Below are positions 58,763 to 64,000 of a stretch of DNA of 64,000 bases, in pieces. The DNA is from Helicobacter trogontum (GTDB lineage Bacteria; Campylobacterota; Campylobacteria; Campylobacterales; Helicobacteraceae), in assembly GCF_000765905.2 (NCBI RefSeq), contig NZ_JRPL02000009.1, positions 1 through 64,000 of the forward strand, written 5' to 3'. Within the stretch, counting starts at the first letter, position 1. Every line of letters starts with the position of its first letter. A program made the translations under genes and the position numbers. The notes beneath the pieces were generated by a model, which did no database searches, was not told the DNA's origin, and worked only from the letters and a program-made list of their open reading frames with translations.

Positions 58763-59233
58763 ATGAAAAGATTTGTCTATGTATTATGTCTAAGCTCTTT
58801 TATGATTATGCAGGCAAATGCACTCAAAGAATGTCAAAATGATCAAGATAAAATAAGTGGGTGCGTTGAAAAAGGTTATGATGCAAATGGTAATTTAAGA
58901 GCAGAAACTCCATATCAAAATGGCAAGAGACATGGTATTGAAAAATTTTATTATGAAAACGGTAAGTTAAGAGCAGAGCTGCCATATCAAAGTGGCAAGG
59001 CACAAGATATCTCAAAAACTTATTATGAAAGTGGTAATTTAGAATCAGAACTTCCATATCAAAATGACACAGTACATGGTATTGCAAAAGCTTATGATGA
59101 AAATGGAGATCTGATGCTAGAAATCGTATATAAAGATGGTGCAGCAATCTCTGGGAAGTGTGCAAATGGCAAAAAGCTCACAAGTGCAGATCTGCATAAT
59201 TTTACCAATGGAGATGGAGTAAGTTGTAATTAG
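58763..59233 (+). CDS. Exported YwqK/MORN-like repeat protein
   Basis: The start is ATG 58763, five bases after AAAGGGG; the GTG at 58748 precedes that site and is rejected. A signal peptide (MKRFVYVLCLSSFMIMQANA) leads to four degenerate repeats of about 23-24 residues with the pattern Y-x-E/A-N-G-N-L-x-x-E-x-P-Y-Q-N-G (residues about 35-125), typical of MORN-variant or YwqK-like proteins. Two Cys (in ISGCVE and SGKCANG) and a terminal Cys suggest an oxidised periplasmic form. Function unknown; regulation by Fur is possible. Confidence 0.75.
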   Translation: MKRFVYVLCLSSFMIMQANALKECQNDQDKISGCVEKGYDANGNLRAETPYQNGKRHGIEKFYYENGKLRAELPYQSGKAQDISKTYYESGNLESELPYQNDTVHGIAKAYDENGDLMLEIVYKDGAAISGKCANGKKLTSADLHNFTNGDGVSCN

Positions 59234-59253
59234 TCAAAAAAGCTTGATGATCT

Positions 59254-59484
59254 TTATAAAGAAGTCCTAATATAGGCTATCTTATCCTGCACACTCGCAT
59301 TACTTCGTAAAAACCTCTGCTTCTCCCTCTCTTTTGCATGTTTTATAATATCATTTAAATCTGATGTAAACTCATTTACATTATGATAAGACTGACACAC
59401 TCTTAGCTTTTGTTTCCACCTATCTCCTTGTTGCACTCTATTATAGATCTCTTGCAAGTTGTAGGCTATTATAGACACTTTCAT
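59254..59484 (-). CDS. Short hypothetical protein, 76 residues
   Basis: A frame from ATG 59484, convergent with the YwqK-like gene. It reads MKVSIIAYNLQEIYNRVQQG, then a charged helical C-terminus (DIIKHAKEREKQRFLRSNASVQDKIAYI). Composition looks protein-like, but there is no clear ribosome site and an in-frame stop lies eight codons upstream. It could be a genuine small gene or a remnant. No family recognised. Confidence 0.4.
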   Translation of the reverse strand: MKVSIIAYNLQEIYNRVQQGDRWKQKLRVCQSYHNVNEFTSDLNDIIKHAKEREKQRFLRSNASVQDKIAYIRTSL

Positions 59485-59860
59485 TTTTTGTTTTGTTGTG
59501 ATTTAAGCTGACAAATATTTCCCTTTCTCTTATAATCATACAATTAAAATTTTTATCAATACATATACAATCTATGTTTGTTCTCTTGCACCATGCTTCT
59601 AGCCTTATCATAGCTAATAAAACTTTGAATATTCAAAGATTACTAAAACTAATTGTTGCACATAAAGGTTTTATGTAGGGTAATATTAATATGAGAGTGC
59701 AGAATGATTACGCGTGAATTTATAGCATTCTAGATTCCTTATAGCTTTTTTAGATTTGTAGGGGATGGTCATTATTTATACGTAACTTCTATGTAAGTTC
59801 TTTAACAGCTAAGATGGCTTTGATATATTGGTTTGTTTACACTTGATGTTTCTTTTTTAC
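59485..59860. other. Intergenic region
   Basis: About 375 bp of AT-rich sequence between two minus-strand frames; I see no gene, repeat or terminator. Confidence 0.45.
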
Positions 59861-61108
59861 TTATTCCCACCATATTTGATTATTATAGGTCATTCCAATA
59901 GGATATAGTTCTCCTATCTGTGGCATCACACAAGGGATATTTAAGTCATGTAGATTCTTGTGGAGAAACTTTATTACTTCGTTCCACTTGTGACTACCCG
60001 CAACAAATCTAGCCCAATGTATAGGTAAAACCATTTTTGCATTCAAATCTTTTGCCTCTTGTAAAATCTCATGCGGAAAAGAGTGTGAAAAACGCCAAGC
60101 ATGATTAAACTGCCCGCTCTCCAAACACGCTAAATCAAAATTATGAAACATATCTCCAATGCGTTTAAAATGTGTGTAATAGCCACCATCACCACTTAAA
60201 AAAACCTTTTTATGTTGTGGTGTATCTGGTAAAAATTCAACTACAAAACTAGCCCACAATGTTTTGTTAAAGTCGCCAAGCCGTGCTGAATTATGTTGTG
60301 CTGGAGTTGCAGTTATTTTTAAGATTACATTCTGCTTGTTTATGGATGTTTGATGATTGCGAGTTGTAAGCGGTGTATTAGTTTCGACATCTTTAGAATC
60401 TTTGTCATTATTCAAGATACTAGATTGTAAATGTTTATAATTTTGTGTTCTAGATTCAGCATATATCAGATTGCTTTCTAAATGTCTTAACCTCTCATTA
60501 GTTTCTGAAAGGATAGACTCTTGCATATCACAGCTATCAAAGCTTACCCCTTGCCACCAATCAAGCTCAATAATTTTGCTTGCTTTAATCCCCCATTTAC
60601 GCAAATATACACCAACCTGTAATGGACAGATAAAATATGTTGTCTGCGCATCAAGCGCAAGAACACTCGGTTTATCTAGGTGATCAAAATGTGCGTGCGT
60701 AATGATTACAAGTAATGAGCTTGGAAAGTCATTGCTTTTATAACATTTTGTTTGAGGAAAAGCACGATTGATGTATGCAAATGGTGAGGCATACATACTA
60801 AAGAGGGGATCAACTAAGATTGCTATGTCCTTGTATGTGAAGAATAATGAAGAATGTCCTAGCCATGCGATATGCGGTGTATCTTTAATAGCTTTAAAAT
60901 CAGAATCTATAAATGGGATTTTGCATCTTGGTTTTGCATCTTTTGGGTAATTACAATAGTATTTTATAACTTCTTTTAATGGAATTTTGGGAGGTATTTT
61001 TGCCTCTTTATTTTCATTACAAAAGATTGTCTTGCCCTTATATTGCATCCTCTTTGCTCCACAATGCTCTTTACTCTGCAATGAAAATAAGTAAAATTGT
61101 AATGACAT
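59861..61108 (-). CDS. Metallo-beta-lactamase-fold hydrolase (NAPE-PLD/UlaG-like)
   Basis: A 415-residue MBL-fold protein. HIAWLGHSSLFFTYKDIAILVDPLF and THAHFDHLDKPS (the HxHxDH zinc motif) occur near residues 93-170, then SGDGGYYTHFKRIGD and MVLPIHWARF further on. The order and the ATPAQHNSAR segment resemble NAPE-PLD-type phospholipase D or UlaG-like lactonases. A low-complexity block (about 190-262, rich in Asn, Ser, Asp and Thr) interrupts the core. The substrate is not predictable. Start at ATG 61108 after GAGG. Confidence 0.83.
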   Translation of the reverse strand: MSLQFYLFSLQSKEHCGAKRMQYKGKTIFCNENKEAKIPPKIPLKEVIKYYCNYPKDAKPRCKIPFIDSDFKAIKDTPHIAWLGHSSLFFTYKDIAILVDPLFSMYASPFAYINRAFPQTKCYKSNDFPSSLLVIITHAHFDHLDKPSVLALDAQTTYFICPLQVGVYLRKWGIKASKIIELDWWQGVSFDSCDMQESILSETNERLRHLESNLIYAESRTQNYKHLQSSILNNDKDSKDVETNTPLTTRNHQTSINKQNVILKITATPAQHNSARLGDFNKTLWASFVVEFLPDTPQHKKVFLSGDGGYYTHFKRIGDMFHNFDLACLESGQFNHAWRFSHSFPHEILQEAKDLNAKMVLPIHWARFVAGSHKWNEVIKFLHKNLHDLNIPCVMPQIGELYPIGMTYNNQIWWE

Positions 61109-61137
61109 GTAGCCTCGTGTTATTATTATAGTTGTTT

Positions 61138-61260
61138 CTACAACATAAACCCAATTGCAAGATTCATAAATAATGCCGCCACAGCTATGAAACTCTAAAA
61201 TAAGCAGTGGTTAATCCAACAAAATCTTGTGTTTTATTCTTTGTTGATTTGCCTGATGTT
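61138..61260 (-). pseudogene. Possible remnant of a membrane-protein C-terminus
   Basis: On the minus strand an open frame without start reads SFIAVAALFMNLAIGFML and stops at 61138. Just upstream, a second frame reads TQDFVGLTTAYFRVS before a stop. Joined by a shift they would look like the end of a permease. This may be chance in AT-rich DNA. Confidence 0.22.
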
Positions 61261-61389
61261 TAAATATGAACATCTATAAAGTTTAAATCTCGCATGCTGG
61301 TTTTTCTGCATAACTTGATACGATCAAATAAAATCCACTCCCACTTGCATAGATAATGCAATCCGTTTAGATTCTAAGAATCTTATAAA

Positions 61390-61728
61390 CTATCCAAAGT
61401 GAGCTTCAAGCTTGCGTTTTGCAAGTAAATGAAAGTGTAAATGAGGGACTTCTTGGCCACCATCAGCACCAATATTGGTTACTAAACGATAACCACTTTC
61501 ACGTACACCAAGCACATCTACAACACGCAAGATAAACGCACTCATATCTCCCATAAGACCTGGTGTAACTCCATTGAAATCCTTTACCCATTTTTTTGGA
61601 ATAATAAGTACATGTATTGGAGCTTTTGGGGCAATGTCGTGAAATGCCATAAAATCATCGTCTTCTAGCACAATATTTGCAGGAAGTTCCCTATCAACTA
61701 TTTTTTCAAAAATGCCTTTTTCTGCCAT
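61390..61728 (-). CDS. hinT: HIT-family nucleotide hydrolase (HinT-like)
   Basis: Start at ATG 61728 after AAAGGA; 112 residues. It opens MAEKGIFEKIVDRELPANIVLEDDDFMAF and ends with HLHFHLLAKRKLEAHFG, the histidine triad H-x-H-x-H-xx. HinT proteins cleave purine nucleoside phosphoramidates such as AMP-lysine. It is divergent from pheS, an arrangement I recall from H. pylori too. Confidence 0.95.
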   Translation of the reverse strand: MAEKGIFEKIVDRELPANIVLEDDDFMAFHDIAPKAPIHVLIIPKKWVKDFNGVTPGLMGDMSAFILRVVDVLGVRESGYRLVTNIGADGGQEVPHLHFHLLAKRKLEAHFG

Positions 61729-61878
61729 GACATATCCTTTCAAGTTTTACTTCAAAGCATACCATTCTAGCAAAAAATATATGCTTTGTAACAAAAATCC
61801 ACTTTCTTTTGATAAAATAAGTGTATTTGTAGTAATATCTATACAATGAAATATAACAAGAGGATAAAAGGGCTTTGC

Positions 61879-62892
61879 ATGTTGGAATTAAAACAATGTA
61901 TCAAAGATACACTCGCAAAAATAGCACAAGCAGATAGTAAGGAAAGTCTAGAATCTTTACGCATTGAAATGAGCGGAAAAAAGGGTTATATTACACAAGC
62001 ATTCAGTAAACTAAGTATGCTTGGAGGTATAGAGAAAAAAGAAGTAGCAGCAGAATTAAATATGCTTAAACGAGAGTTTGAAAATATTTTTCATATCAAA
62101 AAAGAAGAGATTGATTTAAAAGATTTAGAGCAAAAACTAAAGAGTGAAAAAATTGATACAAGCTTGTTTAAAAAGAGTAATTTTGCAAGCAATGGACACC
62201 CAGTATATCAGATGCGTGATATTATTATTGATTATTTTGTAGGATTAAACTTTTCTTTGCAAGATGGTCCTTTCATTGAGGATGATTTCCACAACTTTGA
62301 GGCTCTGAATTTGCCAAAATATCATCCTGCAAGAGACATGCAAGATACGTTCTATTTTAAAGATTCTATGCTTTTGCGGACACATACATCGCCAACACAA
62401 ATACGCACAATGGAAACCAATAAGCCGCCTATTCGTATGATATGCACAGGTGCCACTTTTAGACGAGATTATGATATGACACATTCACCTATGTTTCACC
62501 AATGTGAAGGTTTGGTAGTGGAAAAAGGTGATCACATAAGCTTTGCTCACTTGAGATACATTTTAGAGGACTTTGTGAAACATATCTTTGGCAGTGATGT
62601 AAAGGTGCGTTTTCGCTCATCATTTTTCCCTTTCACAGAGCCTAGCGCCGAGGTTGATGTGAGCTGTATGTTTTGTAAGGGAGAGGGTTGCAGGGTATGT
62701 TCACATACAGGCTTTTTAGAAATACTAGGTTGTGGTGTAGTAAATCATAATGTATTTCGTGCAGTAGGCTATGAGGATGTGAGTGGTTATGCCTTTGGTA
62801 TGGGGATTGAGCGACTTGCCATGCTCAAATGGGGTATTAATGATTTACGCAGTTTTTATGAAACAGATTTGAGAATCTTGGAGCAGTTCTAA
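61879..62892 (+). CDS. pheS: Phenylalanyl-tRNA synthetase alpha subunit
   Basis: Start at ATG 61879 after AAAGGG, giving 337 residues. A coiled-coil tRNA-binding arm (about 1-90) precedes the class II core: [45 protein letters not shown] (motif 2 region), [42 protein letters not shown], and [14 protein letters not shown] (motif 3). The stop overlaps the pheT start by one base (TAATG), so the pair is translationally coupled. Confidence 0.98.
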   Translation: MLELKQCIKDTLAKIAQADSKESLESLRIEMSGKKGYITQAFSKLSMLGGIEKKEVAAELNMLKREFENIFHIKKEEIDLKDLEQKLKSEKIDTSLFKKSNFASNGHPVYQMRDIIIDYFVGLNFSLQDGPFIEDDFHNFEALNLPKYHPARDMQDTFYFKDSMLLRTHTSPTQIRTMETNKPPIRMICTGATFRRDYDMTHSPMFHQCEGLVVEKGDHISFAHLRYILEDFVKHIFGSDVKVRFRSSFFPFTEPSAEVDVSCMFCKGEGCRVCSHTGFLEILGCGVVNHNVFRAVGYEDVSGYAFGMGIERLAMLKWGINDLRSFYETDLRILEQF

Positions 62893-64000
62893 TGATAGTT
62901 ACAAGTGAGAGTTTGAGCCATTTTATTCAATTGGGTAGTGTTGATTGGAAAGAGCTTGTACGGGTTTTGAGTAGCATAGGTTTGGAAGTTGAGAGAGAAT
63001 ACGAGACCACAATTCCACAAAAGGTTGTCGTGGCGAAAGTGGTAAAAAGGACACAACATCCAAATGCCGATAAACTTAGTGTTTGTGAAGTAGATATTGG
63101 TAGCGAAGTGTTACAGATTGTGTGTGGAGCAAAAAATGTATATGCAGGGCAGTATGTAGCCCTTGCACTTATAGATTCTATCTTACCATTTGGTAAAGAT
63201 GGTAGCACCACAATTACTAAAAGTGAGATAAGAGGAGTTGAGAGTTTTGGTATGCTGTGTTCAAGCACAGAGCTTGGACTACCAAAACTTAATGATGGAA
63301 TCTTGGAGCTTGATTCAAGTATTGGTGAGCTTGTGCTCGGTAAAGAGCTTTATGCTTATCCAATCTTTCATCAAAGTGTGTTAGAGCTTGGTATTACACC
63401 AAATAGAGGTGATTGTCTATCTGTGCTAGGTGTAGCACGAGATATTGCAAGTGTATTTCATCTTATTCCCAAAAATATTATTGCCAATGAACCAAACATA
63501 GCACTTGGTGTTGGCAGATTCTTGCAAGTTGTGCCGCATGGCGATTTGCATTCTTCGTTGTTGTATAGGATTATTGAGATAAAAGAAGGTTATACCCCAC
63601 TTGCTATCGCTTTAACACTTGGATTAAGTGGTAGATATAAGCAGTGTGCTATGAGTAACTTTGCTGAATATACAACATACATGACAGGTGTTTTATTTAA
63701 TATATATCCTATGGATTCTAGTGATGTATCTAACAATGGTAAAGAAGCAAAGCTTTTAGTAAAGGCAGATGAAAAAGGCTTAGAATCTGTCTATGCAGAG
63801 TTTCATGAAGATGAAAATGTAAAATATACTAAGCTAACAAGCATTGGTGCGACTTCCTATGAGATTGAAAAGCGTGATTATCCACGAACCTTTATATTAG
63901 AAGCAAGTTTTATAGATTCTGTATTAATTGCCAATAAAACCTATGGTATGGATAAGGCAACCTTGACACAGGAAGTTTTACATCGTTCTACAAGAGGTAG
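62892..64000 (+). CDS. pheT: Phenylalanyl-tRNA synthetase beta subunit, 5' part (truncated by window edge)
   Basis: Begins at ATG 62892 and is open to the window end (369 codons). It starts [19 protein letters not shown], followed by an EMAP-II/OB tRNA-binding domain (about 40-150, KRTQHPNADKLSVCEVDIG, VCGAKNV, IRGVESFGMLCSSTELGL) and the B3/B4 editing region with LGITPNRGDCLSVLGVARDIAS. The B5 domain and pseudo-catalytic core lie beyond the edge. Confidence 0.97.
   Translation, partial: MIVTSESLSHFIQLGSVDWKELVRVLSSIGLEVEREYETTIPQKVVVAKVVKRTQHPNADKLSVCEVDIGSEVLQIVCGAKNVYAGQYVALALIDSILPFGKDGSTTITKSEIRGVESFGMLCSSTELGLPKLNDGILELDSSIGELVLGKELYAYPIFHQSVLELGITPNRGDCLSVLGVARDIASVFHLIPKNIIANEPNIALGVGRFLQVVPHGDLHSSLLYRIIEIKEGYTPLAIALTLGLSGRYKQCAMSNFAEYTTYMTGVLFNIYPMDSSDVSNNGKEAKLLVKADEKGLESVYAEFHEDENVKYTKLTSIGATSYEIEKRDYPRTFILEASFIDSVLIANKTYGMDKATLTQEVLHRSTRG

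Noticed and set aside
1-64000. Search for CRISPR arrays, insertion sequences, prophage, rRNA and ordinary tRNA genes
   Set aside because: No regularly spaced repeats, transposase motifs, integrase motifs or tRNA T-arm patterns found other than the tmRNA.
1-64000. Phase-variable poly-G or poly-C tracts typical of Helicobacter
   Set aside because: No G or C run of seven or more noticed; only A runs of eight or nine, which are less diagnostic in AT-rich DNA.

Overview
The window is a contiguous, AT-rich chromosomal segment of a Campylobacterota bacterium, almost certainly a Helicobacter and most likely an enterohepatic (H. bilis-like) species. The evidence is two flagellins close to H. pylori FlaA and FlaB, a tmRNA whose tag ends AYAKVA, the pheS-HIT and cvpA-lysS-glyA-DUF1882-SPOR neighbourhoods that I recall from H. 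pylori, a PldA-type phospholipase, a HemJ-type oxidase, and sigma28 and sigma54 flagellar promoters. The species call is inference. I saw no insertion sequence, prophage, CRISPR array, rRNA or ordinary tRNA.

Layout. 1-9 kb: the 5' part of a chemoreceptor, an enlarged Der GTPase, a small outer-membrane protein, phospholipase A, a phosphoesterase, an AzlC permease without AzlD, and a lone TolC-type protein. 9.5-9.9 kb: tmRNA. 10-15.8 kb: a minus-strand flagellar operon (small membrane protein, flgM, flgN-like, flgK) behind a candidate sigma54 promoter, followed closely by two paralogous glycosyltransferases. 15.8-20 kb: cell-wall peptidase, NUDT14-like Nudix hydrolase, FUSC membrane protein. 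20-31 kb: flaA (sigma28 promoter), gpmI, ruvA, dcuA, aspA, flaB (sigma54 promoter, strong terminator). 31-43 kb: phosphatidylserine-decarboxylase-like protein, an unrecognised protein with a receiver-like C-terminus, a LolC/E-type permease, CrcB, small membrane proteins, DUF455 ferritin-like protein, a metal ABC permease, an RRM protein co-transcribed with a nicotinamide phosphoribosyltransferase, and YceI. 43-55 kb: two apparent operons, hemC-cvpA-lysS-glyA and DUF1882-SPOR-recG, then an enlarged polA. 55-64 kb: hemJ, a dynamin-like GTPase, a MORN/YwqK-like secreted protein preceded by a perfect Fur-type inverted repeat, a metallo-beta-lactamase-fold hydrolase, HIT, pheS and partial pheT.

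How parts work together. FlgM holds sigma28 (FliA) and flaA carries a sigma28 promoter, while flgMNK and flaB carry sigma54-type promoters, so much of the late flagellar regulatory circuit is present here. AspA and DcuA form an aspartate-to-fumarate unit supporting fumarate respiration. HemC and HemJ are both haem-biosynthesis steps.

Three window-wide patterns stand out. First, the heptamer AGATTCT/AGAATCT is strongly over-represented. Second, several conserved enzymes (Der, PolA, PldA, an MBL-fold hydrolase) carry low-complexity in-frame insertions, some sharing an LDS-x-KDF peptide, and DcuA carries a separate helical insertion of about 130 residues. Third, a few AT-poor intergenic blocks have open frames without starts and may be gene remnants or dispersed repeats.
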